Origin: Emticicia sp037153985
GTDB lineage: Bacteria > Bacteroidota > Bacteroidia > Cytophagales > Spirosomataceae
Length of the DNA stretch: 64,000 nt
Reading direction: 5' to 3'
Assembly: GCF_037153985.1 (NCBI RefSeq)
Contig: NZ_JBBAYI010000001.1
Coordinates: forward strand, 1,012,229-1,076,228
In this document: one piece after another, positions 18,155 through 26,941 of the stretch
How the letters are laid out: each line of letters starts with the position of its first letter
Numbering within the stretch: position 1 is the stretch's first letter
Program-made: the position numbers and the translations under genes
Notes under the pieces: generated by a model
Told to the model about the DNA's origin: nothing
The model's database searches: none
What the model saw: only the letters and a program-made list of their open reading frames with translations

Positions 18155-19345
18155 ATGAAAAAATACCTTTCTGTTCTGTTTTTCATTTTTGCTTCTTACC
18201 TTTCTACTGCTCAGACACTTTCTCCTTATGCTACGGTAAGCCTGCTAACTATTGCACCGGGCGACGAGCTTTATTCGACATTCGGGCATAGTGGTATAAG
18301 AATAAAAGACCCTATGCAGGCCCTTGATATTGTTTACAACTATGGAGCTTTTGATTTCAGAACCAAAGGTTTTTACCTGAAATTCCTGAGGGGTACTTTG
18401 CCTTACCAGATAAGCATGAACTATTTCGATGATGAAATTTATGTTTGGAGCTATCAAAAACGCCTCGTAACCGAACAAGTACTAAACCTTTCACGCGAGC
18501 AAAAGCAGGGAGTCTATAATTTTTTATTAAATAATTACCTGCCCGAGAATCGCCAATATGCCTATAAGTTTTTTTATGACAATTGTTCAAGCCGCTTGCG
18601 CGATGTGCTGACCAAAGTTTGTAGCGATAGCTTACGTTTACAAACCAATGTGCATGCTGATAGTAGTTACAGGCAGTGGATTGATAAATATGCACGCCTG
18701 AATCATAAACTATGGGCCGACTTTGGTATGGACTTAGCCATAGGCACACCGTCTGATGCTCTTACCGGCGCAAATGGAGCGATGTTTTTACCTGATAACC
18801 TGAAAGATGCTTTCGATAAAGCACAAATTAAACGTAATGGAAGCTGGCAGCCTCTGGTGTATCGTAAAATGGACCTAAACCCCCATGTATTGCAAGGAGT
18901 AGTAAAAGAAGATGAACCTGTTAGCCCCAATATGTTATTCTGGAGTTTGTTCGTTGCGGTTAGCTTGCTGACTTTCGCTCAGCTAAAACGTAATAGTGCC
19001 AATTTTATATTTGATAAAATATTTTTCAGTGTAACTGGTATTGCCGGATGGGTTATTGTTTTTCTATGGTTTTTCACTAATCATGGCGTAACAGAATATA
19101 ACCTCAATATTATATGGGCTTACCCTTTGCTTTTCCCTATTGCTTTGTACCTCAAAAAAGACACTTCGCGCCAATGGTTATCTAAACATTTTCTGGCATA
19201 CGGTATTATTCAGCTTCTTTTATTATTGAGCTGGAAATTTCTACCTCAGGAAATCAACTATTCGCTTATTCCGGTAGTTCTCATTTTAGCCATAAGGTCT
19301 TTTTTTGTATGGTGGCGGTTAAGGAATAAACTTAGGTCATTCTAA
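18155..19345 (+). CDS. Lnb-like (DUF4105) membrane protein
   Basis: The 396-residue protein has a signal peptide (about 1-19, ending STAQ). The DUF4105/Lnb N-terminal domain carries STFGHSGIRI (His45) and KFFYDNCSSRLRD (Cys144), residues characteristic of this papain-like family. The C-terminal third has about five membrane segments. In some bacteria Lnb proteins move an acyl chain within lipoproteins to form lyso-form lipoproteins. That activity is a reasonable but unproven inference here. The gene is transcribed alone, facing the M16 peptidase. Confidence 0.82.
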   Translation: MKKYLSVLFFIFASYLSTAQTLSPYATVSLLTIAPGDELYSTFGHSGIRIKDPMQALDIVYNYGAFDFRTKGFYLKFLRGTLPYQISMNYFDDEIYVWSYQKRLVTEQVLNLSREQKQGVYNFLLNNYLPENRQYAYKFFYDNCSSRLRDVLTKVCSDSLRLQTNVHADSSYRQWIDKYARLNHKLWADFGMDLAIGTPSDALTGANGAMFLPDNLKDAFDKAQIKRNGSWQPLVYRKMDLNPHVLQGVVKEDEPVSPNMLFWSLFVAVSLLTFAQLKRNSANFIFDKIFFSVTGIAGWVIVFLWFFTNHGVTEYNLNIIWAYPLLFPIALYLKKDTSRQWLSKHFLAYGIIQLLLLLSWKFLPQEINYSLIPVVLILAIRSFFVWWRLRNKLRSF

Positions 19346-19389
19346 ACAACAATCGGCCAAATCTCTTACAGATTTGGCCGATTGTTGTT
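19345..19389. terminator. Strong hairpin between convergent genes
   Basis: AACAACAATCGGCCAAATC pairs perfectly with GATTTGGCCGATTGTTGTT over a 7-base loop, a 19-bp stem. It sits between the convergent DUF4105 and M16 genes. No long T-run follows, but stem strength and position suggest a bidirectional terminator. Confidence 0.75.
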
Positions 19390-19398
19390 AGTAGTCAT

Positions 19399-22200
19399 TT
19401 ATTTTTTTTCTGGTAACAGAACGAATCTTGCAAAATTATCACCACAAAACTGGTTTGCCGCCTTTTTCACGCTTTCAACACTTACTTTATCAATCAATTC
19501 TTTATTGAAACGATTAATATAATTCAGGTCTTCACCATAAAAATACTGGTCAGACAAATACGAATTCCAGAAACCGTTTTCTTTCAGTTGCAATTCTACC
19601 GAACGTTTTTCTTCGGCTTTTACTTTTTCAATATCTATTAGTTCGGGGCCACTAGTTTTTATTTTCTGAATTTCATCCAACGATATTTTTATCAGTTTTT
19701 CTACATTTGCCGGCGAACAACCAAACGAAATAGTAAGGTTATAGGTAGGCGTTGGAAGTTTGCTGTAAGATGCCTCAATACTAGGCGAGTACACACCTGC
19801 GGCTTCTTCTCTGAGTTTTTCAGTCAGTTTAATATCCAATACTTCTGCCAACGCATCCAGATTAGTTCTGTCTTCCTCTGAAAAACTAAAATTACCATTA
19901 AATTGTAGGTTAACCGAGGCTTTATCTTCCAACCCTTTATATACTGTTTTTTCAACCTTGCCTTTTACTTTATCAATATGCAAATCTTTAAAGCTCTCAA
20001 CACGCTTACTTGAAGGTAAGCCCCCGATGTATTTTTCTAGCAAAGGCTTGATTTTATCTACCTCAAAGTTACCTACAAAAACAAATGTAAAGTCGCTGAA
20101 ATCGCTGAACCGGTCTTTATATATTTCCAATGCACGGTCAAGGCTTACTTTGTCAATATCTTCTGGCTTTATTGGTGACCGTCGGAAATTCTTCTGATAC
20201 AAGGTTGTAGTAATCGTATCGCTAAAAACTTTTTCCGGTGTGAGGGTTTTCAATGAATTGGCAATGAGTTCTTTCTGGTTTTTCAGGAAACTTTTTACTA
20301 CTTCATCGTCTCTACGTGGCTGTGTTACATAGCCATACATCAGTTGCAAAGCCGTTTCGAGGTCATTAGGGCTTGTACTTCCCGAAATACCTTCGTTTAA
20401 TTCATCAATATAGGTATAGACATTCACTATTTTTCCAGCCAGAAATTTATCTAGCTGAGTATCCGACATTTTGCCAATTCCCCCTTGAGACACGGCTGTT
20501 GAAGCCAGCTCAGCCGAGTAATAATCGGTGTCATTATACAAAGACGTTCCTCCTTTACTTACGCCCGAAAACAGAATCTGGTCGTTTTTGAAATTGGTTG
20601 GCTTTAAGGCAACCTTTACGCCGTTACCAAAGGTAAGTTCGGTAATACCTAACTCATCGATTTTCTTTTCTGATACAACTTTAGTACCTGCCGGAATCTG
20701 CTCTAAGATAGCATTCGCCACGGTTTCGTCTTCATAAGGTTTCAGGTCAGGATTTTTGGTATTAATCAGAGCCAGAATTTTATCTTCGGTAGGAAGTTTA
20801 TCTTTATCCTTTTCAGACCCAATTACAAGGCCAAGTCGGTTATCTTCTTTTATTACTTTGGCAGCTATGGCGTTTACATCCTGCAACGTGATGCCGTCGA
20901 GGTATTTTTTTGCAAAATCATATCTGAAATCGGCATTTGTGTATGCAGACCCTTGCAGATAATTCTGGATAAGCCCGTTTACAAAAGCCGTAGACTTGGT
21001 TTTATCTTTTTCTTTAAACGATTTTTCAACACTTATAAAGTATTCTTTTTTGGCGCGCTCCAACTCGCCTTTGGTAAAACCAAAACGCTTCACACGCTCC
21101 TGTTCGTCAATAATAGCCTTGATGGCGTTCTCTAGCCCTTCTGCGTTTTTAGGCACAACAACAGCCTGAAAGGCATCAAGCCCTGCCAGAAATGGGCTAT
21201 ACCCCATAATAGCAAAAACAAAAGGAGCATTAGGCTTTTTAGAGGCTTCCTGCAAGCGGGTACTTATCATCTGATTAAACAGATTTTCAGCAATATCTGT
21301 ACGGTAATCGGCCTGAGTTTTTGTTTTTTCGCGCGGTAGTTTTGTTAATAACTGAAAACTACTCTGCGGAATTTCTTTGTCTACGAGCAAGGCTACTTTT
21401 GTTCCTTTCTCTGACGGAATTTCATATTTTACGCGTTTAGGTGCATTTTTTGCTGCCGGAATATCCGAAAACTTCTCCTTAATCAGGTTTTCGACCTTTG
21501 CTTCGTCAAAATCACCTACGGCTACTACTGCCATCAGGTCAGGGCGGTACCAATCCTTATAAAACTTGATAATCTGCTCTGGTTTAAACGAATTCAGAAT
21601 ATCAACTTTGCCAATAGGTATTCTTTGGGCATAACGCGAGTTGTTCAATAACAAAGGCAATAGTTTTTGCTGAACACGCCCTTGTGCATTTTTGAATCTG
21701 GCGCGCTCTTCTTCTAGTACAATTCCACGTTCTTTATCAATTTCGGTAGGGTCTAAAGTAGCATTATGCGCCCAGTCTGCCAATATCTGGAACGCACGCT
21801 CAAATAATCTGGCCGAATCGGTAGGCACCTGCAATTGGTAAACGGTCTCATCAAAACTGGTAGAAGCGTTCAGGTCTGCGCCAAACTTCATCCCTGATTT
21901 TTGCAGAAAATCGACTAATTCATTCTTTGGAAATGATTTGGTGCCATTAAAGTTCATGTGTTCCATGAAATGAGCCAGCCCTTGTTGCTCGTCGGTTTCC
22001 AGAATTGACCCCGCATTTACTACCAATCTGAGTTCCATTCTATTTTTGGGTTCAGTATTGGGCAGTATATAATATTTTATTCCATTTTTAAGTGTACCCG
22101 TTTTTACAGCAGGGTTATTCGGAATCGGGATGTTCAGGTTCTGCGCAAAAGTTTGTATACCAACAAGTAAGAGCAGAAGTATACTGGGAATCTTTTTCAT
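19399..22200 (-). CDS. M16 family zinc metallopeptidase (two-repeat, exported)
   Basis: The 933-residue protein has a signal peptide (about 1-19, ending TFAQ). The inverted zinc motif HxxEH is at His77-Glu80-His81 (LAHFMEHMNFNGT), with the downstream Glu of ERGIVLEEERAR. The second half repeats the M16 fold without a zinc motif (for example DEVVKSFLKNQKELIANSLK), as in pitrilysin-like peptidases. It likely degrades peptides in the periplasm. It is transcribed alone. Confidence 0.93.
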   Translation of the reverse strand: MKKIPSILLLLLVGIQTFAQNLNIPIPNNPAVKTGTLKNGIKYYILPNTEPKNRMELRLVVNAGSILETDEQQGLAHFMEHMNFNGTKSFPKNELVDFLQKSGMKFGADLNASTSFDETVYQLQVPTDSARLFERAFQILADWAHNATLDPTEIDKERGIVLEEERARFKNAQGRVQQKLLPLLLNNSRYAQRIPIGKVDILNSFKPEQIIKFYKDWYRPDLMAVVAVGDFDEAKVENLIKEKFSDIPAAKNAPKRVKYEIPSEKGTKVALLVDKEIPQSSFQLLTKLPREKTKTQADYRTDIAENLFNQMISTRLQEASKKPNAPFVFAIMGYSPFLAGLDAFQAVVVPKNAEGLENAIKAIIDEQERVKRFGFTKGELERAKKEYFISVEKSFKEKDKTKSTAFVNGLIQNYLQGSAYTNADFRYDFAKKYLDGITLQDVNAIAAKVIKEDNRLGLVIGSEKDKDKLPTEDKILALINTKNPDLKPYEDETVANAILEQIPAGTKVVSEKKIDELGITELTFGNGVKVALKPTNFKNDQILFSGVSKGGTSLYNDTDYYSAELASTAVSQGGIGKMSDTQLDKFLAGKIVNVYTYIDELNEGISGSTSPNDLETALQLMYGYVTQPRRDDEVVKSFLKNQKELIANSLKTLTPEKVFSDTITTTLYQKNFRRSPIKPEDIDKVSLDRALEIYKDRFSDFSDFTFVFVGNFEVDKIKPLLEKYIGGLPSSKRVESFKDLHIDKVKGKVEKTVYKGLEDKASVNLQFNGNFSFSEEDRTNLDALAEVLDIKLTEKLREEAAGVYSPSIEASYSKLPTPTYNLTISFGCSPANVEKLIKISLDEIQKIKTSGPELIDIEKVKAEEKRSVELQLKENGFWNSYLSDQYFYGEDLNYINRFNKELIDKVSVESVKKAANQFCGDNFARFVLLPEKK

Positions 22201-22550
22201 AAGTAATTCTTGAAAATTAAAATGTATTGTGTTTAGTGATAACTATCATTAATGGCAGCAAATAAGTTTATTGGCTAAGCAATATGCGCCTTATTTTCTA
22301 CAAGAGTAAAGATTTTCAGTTGAGTCTCAAAATATTTCTTGGCTAAATCAAACAAAAGCTAGTCATTATGTAGCATAAACTGCAAACTTTATAAAAATAT
22401 TACATGGGTTTGTTTATTTATTAACGGGCGCACCTTAGCCAATAACTTGGAGTTGTGTGCATATTTATAAAAGCAGAAAACTTTTAAGCGGCCATTAACG
22501 TTTCCTTAATAAGCTACGTCTTACTTATACCACTTCTATTTTTCTTTTGT
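22201..22550. other. Intergenic region between divergent M16 and DUF502 genes
   Basis: This AT-rich stretch presumably holds both divergent promoters. No convincing small gene, structured RNA or exact repeat was seen. Confidence 0.4.
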
Positions 22551-23147
22551 ATGTATTTGAAGCCTATTATTCGTCGTTTATTTTCTTATTTTGTTCGAGG
22601 CTTACTGTTTGTAGCACCTATCGGCTTTACTTATTTTATTCTGCTGGGGGCGTTCGATTTTATTGATAACATTATTCGAATCAGGATTCCTACTTCTGAC
22701 CCTTCCAGAGACCTGATTATTCCGGGCTTAGGTTCGCTCATTATTGTTACAGGTACTATTTTTATCGGCTTTATTTTTTCGGTTATTTTACCGCAAACCA
22801 TCCAGAATATCATAGAAAACGCCATCAGGCATTTGCCTTTGGTAAGAATTTTTTACTTCGCCTTTAAAGACCTGATATCGGCATTTGTGGGTGATAAACG
22901 AAAGTTTACACAAGGGGCAATTGTACTGATAAACAAAGAAGCGCAGGTTTATAAAATTGGCTTTATTACTCAAAATGATTTGAGTAATTTAGGCGTTAAT
23001 AATTTAGTGGCTGTGTATTTTCCGCATAGTTATGCGTTTTCGGGTGAGCTTGTGCTTGTACCGAAAGAAAATATTCAGATGCTCGACATACCTAGTGCCG
23101 AAATCATGAAAATGGTTGTTTCGGGGGGGGTGTCAATTAAAGATTAA
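22551..23147 (+). CDS. DUF502 family membrane protein
   Basis: The 198-residue protein has two membrane segments, at about 11-32 (SYFVRGLLFVAPIGFTYFILL) and 53-77 (IIPGLGSLIIVTGTIFIGFIFSVIL). A soluble domain follows with VRIFYFAFKDLISAF, YKIGFITQND and VYFPHSYAFSGELVLVP, the standard DUF502 sequence. Its role is unknown. The GGxGxxxxDG-type tail of some members appears as SGGVSIKD. Confidence 0.88.
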   Translation: MYLKPIIRRLFSYFVRGLLFVAPIGFTYFILLGAFDFIDNIIRIRIPTSDPSRDLIIPGLGSLIIVTGTIFIGFIFSVILPQTIQNIIENAIRHLPLVRIFYFAFKDLISAFVGDKRKFTQGAIVLINKEAQVYKIGFITQNDLSNLGVNNLVAVYFPHSYAFSGELVLVPKENIQMLDIPSAEIMKMVVSGGVSIKD

Positions 23148-23166
23148 TAATAAACTATTTGCCCTC

Positions 23167-23757
23167 ATGACGCTACTAAGACTTTTTTTATCATCTGCAC
23201 TTTTGTTTGTAGCAACAACGCTTGCCTACACACAAGATTTTCATCAACGTGAAGCAAAACCTGTTGAAGAACTTCTTTACCAAAAAGACCCCACCAGAGC
23301 TAAAAGTATGTTTGCCAAAGACAGATTTCTGGTACTTGAAAACTTAAGAACAGGTAAAAGAACAAGGTTTTATAAGGGGGATGTGTTCAGGTTTAAAACA
23401 AAAGATGATACTTATTACGAAGATGATTTATATGAAATAACCGACTCATCGTTTGTAATTACGTCGCTGAATGAGGTTATGAACCGATACGAGTACGTCG
23501 AGATTAAAATAAAAGATGTAACGCGTGTTTATAAATACCCAAAAAAGAAGTTTCATTTTGGACTAGCTAATTTTTCGCCGTTTGGGTATGTGCTCATTGA
23601 ATGGGCTGCATGGAATGTAAATCCTTTGCAAAATTCAAAACTTATACTAGCCGCAGGGCTAACCGCAGCTAGCCCCTTGTTTACTGTTTTACAGAATTCC
23701 CTACGAAGTAAAAAATTACGTGAAAACTATCGGTTGAGAGTCTTTCAGAGTTTTTAG
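23167..23757 (+). CDS. Hypothetical exported protein
   Basis: The protein has 196 residues from the ATG at 23167, which begins a clear signal peptide (MTLLRLFLSSALLFVATTLAYTQ). An upstream in-frame start would overlap the DUF502 gene and bury the signal peptide. The mature part has a strand-rich region (GDVFRFKTKDDTYYEDDLYEITDSSFVI) and a weakly hydrophobic stretch near the end (KLILAAGLTAASPLFTVLQ), probably membrane-associated. No family was recognised. Its stop overlaps the stop of convergent metX. Confidence 0.7.
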   Translation: MTLLRLFLSSALLFVATTLAYTQDFHQREAKPVEELLYQKDPTRAKSMFAKDRFLVLENLRTGKRTRFYKGDVFRFKTKDDTYYEDDLYEITDSSFVITSLNEVMNRYEYVEIKIKDVTRVYKYPKKKFHFGLANFSPFGYVLIEWAAWNVNPLQNSKLILAAGLTAASPLFTVLQNSLRSKKLRENYRLRVFQSF

Positions 23758-24788
23758 TTTTCTTTATAGACCTTTGTTTTACTCCAGTTAGTAATGGTTT
23801 CGGTCATGGCTTCAAACTCTATCAGGAAGCCATCGTGCCCGTATAATGATTCTATTAATGCGTAATGTGCTTCAGGGATATGCTTAGCTATAAAGGCTTG
23901 CTCTTCGGGTGGGAACAGTACATCTGATGAAATACCAATAACGAGCGTTTTAGCACGGATACCTGCCAGTACGTCCTCTACTTTTCCTCGACCACGACCT
24001 AAATCATGAGAGTCGAACATTTTTGAGAGTGTCCAGTAAGAGAAGGCATTAAAACGTTTGCCTAGTTTTTCGCCTTGGTAGTTCTGGTAAGTATTTGCCC
24101 GAAAAAAATCGACCTGCCCTTCGTCTCTTGATTGCGTACGATTATACGTACCATAATTACGGTATGATAAGAGGGCTATCGAACGAGCTACCTTCATTCC
24201 GTTCATACCAGCTTTTGCATGGCGTTCTGTCCAGCTTGGGTCAGCAGCAATTGCCATTCTCTGTGACTCGTTGAAGGCAATACCCCACGGAGAGTGAATC
24301 GCATTAGTAGAAAACAAAATAAGGTTCTCGATTAAATCGGGCTGTATAATTGCCCATTCAAGGGCCTGTTGCCCGCCTAACGACCCCCCCAGGAGTGTAT
24401 TTATTTTGTAAATACCCAAATGCTGCCGTAGGATATCTAAAGACCTGACTACGTCACGGATGGTTACAAACGGAAAATCATGATAATAAGGCTCGCCTGT
24501 AATAGGGTTCTTACTCAAGGCATTAGTAGAGCCATAATGTGACCCCAAAATATTAGCACAAACAATAAAATGTTCGGATGGGTTATAAAGACGTTTTTCA
24601 CCAATGAGGCCATTCCACCAGTCAGTCGGGTTTGCATTTCCTGTAAAAGCGTGGCAAACCCATATTACATTATCCATAGCCGGATTTAACTGGCCAAAGG
24701 TTGTATACGCCAATTCAAATTCGGGAAGCCACTGCCCTGATTCTAACTTAAATGGTTCGTCGTAGCGAAATATTTTTTGGTTTTCCAT
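23754..24788 (-). CDS. metX: Homoserine O-acetyltransferase
   Basis: The 344-residue alpha/beta hydrolase-fold enzyme activates homoserine for methionine synthesis. The nucleophile is Ser136 in GGSLGGQQALEW, the oxyanion region is VCHAFTGNANP, and the C-terminal catalytic His is His318 (YGHDGFL). The succinyl/acetyl preference cannot be proved, but the family in Bacteroidota is normally acetyl-specific. A SAM riboswitch lies 124 bases upstream in the same orientation, tying expression to methionine/SAM supply. Confidence 0.94.
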   Translation of the reverse strand: MENQKIFRYDEPFKLESGQWLPEFELAYTTFGQLNPAMDNVIWVCHAFTGNANPTDWWNGLIGEKRLYNPSEHFIVCANILGSHYGSTNALSKNPITGEPYYHDFPFVTIRDVVRSLDILRQHLGIYKINTLLGGSLGGQQALEWAIIQPDLIENLILFSTNAIHSPWGIAFNESQRMAIAADPSWTERHAKAGMNGMKVARSIALLSYRNYGTYNRTQSRDEGQVDFFRANTYQNYQGEKLGKRFNAFSYWTLSKMFDSHDLGRGRGKVEDVLAGIRAKTLVIGISSDVLFPPEEQAFIAKHIPEAHYALIESLYGHDGFLIEFEAMTETITNWSKTKVYKEN

Positions 24789-24911
24789 TTTAAAAGAGTA
24801 CTTAACAAAATCTAGGGTTCATTTACTGGCAAGCAGTAAAACAAACCATACAACAACGCATACCCTCCGGTAATACGGCAAACAAAACCAATTTTAAAAC
24901 GATTTGTCTAT

Positions 24912-25037
24912 GATTGGTTTATAAGTCCGAATGGTTTTGACCCTTCCGGTAGGTTTTGGCACCTTATCGCAAAGAGCGGGACAGGTTGCCCGAGATTCAT
25001 AGAGCCTATTCTCTCCTCTCGTCTGTATAAATCAATC
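24912..25037 (-). promoter_or_regulatory. SAM riboswitch (S-box type) in the metX leader
   Basis: Reading leftward, the leader contains the conserved S-box core: an AGAGG start, TATGAATCTCGGGCAACC and, after a variable arm, AAGGTGCCAAAACC. The closing P1 stem is strong: GAUUGAUUUAUA (25037-25026) pairs with UAUAAACCAAUC (24923-24912) with one A-C mismatch. The P1 3' strand can instead pair with AUUGGUUUU at 24892-24884, giving a plausible switch. Upstream, TTG (25105-25103) lies about 20 bases before GATATTTG, a near-consensus promoter. Length and core fit the SAM-I clan. Confidence 0.88.
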
Positions 25038-25126
25038 CATTAATTACGTGAAGTATATAATTGAATTGACGGTGCAAATATCAATCTAGATTTCTAAGAA
25101 AACAAGACTTTGATTTCCTTTTTTAT

Positions 25127-26170
25127 TTAACGCTTAAGAAAATAATCGTTTATATCTTTGATACCATCGGGTAGGTATTTCCTGCCGACGGATATTCCTG
25201 CCAGATGCAGTTCCTCCATCAGGTCACGCGTGCCTGACTGCCCGGTAGCATCATTATCAAACCAAATCCAGACCCTGAAACGTCTGAAATACTTTATCCA
25301 CTCTTTCTTGAATGTTTTGGCACTACCCAAGCTCACAGCCACCATTCCATGTCTGACGAGGGTCATGCAGTCGAATGCACCCTCGGTAATATAAATCTCG
25401 GCATTACTACGAAGGTTCTTGAGCGAATCAATATTAAAAATTGTTCGGGGGATACCCGTTAAAAACTGGTATTTGCTTGAGCCATCCTGAGGGGGGCCAA
25501 TACCTCGGCCTTGCAGGTAGACAATACGGCCGTCTTTGTAATAAGGAATAATAATAGGATGCATAAAGAAAACCAGATTTCCTCTCTCATTAACAATACC
25601 ACTTTCTTTCAGGTCAGTAATGGCGTATTTTTCTTTGAGGTAATCATTGGCTTGTCCATAATTTTTCAGTACAAAGAGCTTGAAATATTTGATTGTCCAG
25701 TCATCTATTCCTCTTCCTCTTAAATAGTCGGCGGCTTTTCGTGCCGAATCAGTTGCTGGCTGACTCAGACAAAAGCGTTGGAAATCTTCGTATATTTGGC
25801 TATATATTTCTTTGAATACAAATGGTTTCTCTTCAACTGGTTTTTGCGTATAGATACTTTTGACATCAATTTTACGATTCTTTTTGGAGCCAAAACCTTC
25901 ATAGTTAGGAATATATCTGGCTCCTAATTCTTCCAGAGCAGTTTTAAAATCTATTTGGCATACACTGGCATACAGATTGATTACATCGCCATGCTTACCA
26001 CAGCCAAAGCAATGAAATTCGTTTTGCGGAGGAGGATAAAACACCAATGAGGGGGTATCTTCGACATGAAAAGGGCATACCATCCGGCGGGTTTGTACTA
26101 ATTCAAACCCCAAGTCTCGGGCAACTTGCCTGATGTCAATTTCTTTTACTCTTTGAAGGAGGTCGTTCAT
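25127..26170 (-). CDS. CHC2 zinc finger and Toprim domain protein (short DnaG-like primase)
   Basis: The 347-residue protein has a CHC2 zinc finger (Cys32, His35, Cys54, Cys57: VCPFHVEDTPS and FHCFGCGKHGD). A primase core-like middle precedes a Toprim domain with Glu263 (YITEGAFDCM) and Asp305/Asp307 (WFDNDATGQ). It lacks the helicase-binding C-terminal domain of housekeeping DnaG and is about half its length. It is therefore probably a secondary primase, or one acquired with a mobile element, though no other element genes flank it. It is tightly followed upstream by the SDR gene (two bases apart). Confidence 0.88.
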   Translation of the reverse strand: MNDLLQRVKEIDIRQVARDLGFELVQTRRMVCPFHVEDTPSLVFYPPPQNEFHCFGCGKHGDVINLYASVCQIDFKTALEELGARYIPNYEGFGSKKNRKIDVKSIYTQKPVEEKPFVFKEIYSQIYEDFQRFCLSQPATDSARKAADYLRGRGIDDWTIKYFKLFVLKNYGQANDYLKEKYAITDLKESGIVNERGNLVFFMHPIIIPYYKDGRIVYLQGRGIGPPQDGSSKYQFLTGIPRTIFNIDSLKNLRSNAEIYITEGAFDCMTLVRHGMVAVSLGSAKTFKKEWIKYFRRFRVWIWFDNDATGQSGTRDLMEELHLAGISVGRKYLPDGIKDINDYFLKR

Positions 26171-26172
26171 GG

Positions 26173-26925
26173 TTATTTACGATGAATTACCGTAGGGGCC
26201 GATTGCGCTTTGGCATACAAGACAATATCTGCCACTGTTACTCTGGCAGGGGTATTAATGGCATAAACTATGGCATCGGCAACATCTTCGGGCTGAATAG
26301 GCTCAAAGCCTTCATATACTTTTTGTGCTCTGGCTTCATCACCTTTGAATCTCACCAACGAAAATTCGGTTTCAACAGCACCCGGTGCAATATTGGTAAT
26401 TTTAATACCATGTTGGGTTAAATCCATGCGCATACCTTCACTTAGGGCTTCAACAGCCGCTTTTGAAGCACAGTATACGGCTCCGTTGGCATAAGTATAT
26501 TTGCCCGCAACAGAACTGAGGTTAACAATATGCCCTTGCTGACGCTCAACCATGCCCGGAATTATCGCTTTTGAAACATAGAGTAAGCCTTGCACGTTGC
26601 CATCAATCATGGCATCCCAATCGTCAACGTCACCATCCTGAATTGGAGATAATCCATGTGCATTTCCCGCATTATTTACCAGAATGTCAATGTTTTTCCA
26701 TTCATCTGGCAAAGTATTAATAGCCTGAAAAACTTCTACTTTATTTCTTACATCGTAATTTAGTGTAGTAACTGCCACTTTTGTAGAGAGATATTCCTGT
26801 AAACTATCCAGACGGTCTTGTCGACGACCACATAATATCAGGTTGATGCCTGCATCAGCAAAAGCTGTGGCTGTGGCTTTTCCGATGCCAGAGGTTGCGC
26901 CTGTGATGAGTGCAATACGAGCCAT
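26173..26925 (-). CDS. Short-chain dehydrogenase/reductase (YdfG-like)
   Basis: The 250-residue NADP-dependent SDR has a cofactor motif TGATSGIG (residues 9-16), the NNAG motif at about 84-87, Ser137/138, and catalytic Tyr151 and Lys155 (YCASK). The sequence wording is close to NADP-dependent 3-hydroxy acid/serine dehydrogenases (YdfG). The substrate is not certain. Its stop lies two bases from the start of the short primase gene, so both are likely in one transcript. Confidence 0.9.
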   Translation of the reverse strand: MARIALITGATSGIGKATATAFADAGINLILCGRRQDRLDSLQEYLSTKVAVTTLNYDVRNKVEVFQAINTLPDEWKNIDILVNNAGNAHGLSPIQDGDVDDWDAMIDGNVQGLLYVSKAIIPGMVERQQGHIVNLSSVAGKYTYANGAVYCASKAAVEALSEGMRMDLTQHGIKITNIAPGAVETEFSLVRFKGDEARAQKVYEGFEPIQPEDVADAIVYAINTPARVTVADIVLYAKAQSAPTVIHRK

Positions 26926-26941
26926 ATTTTTAAAACTTTAA

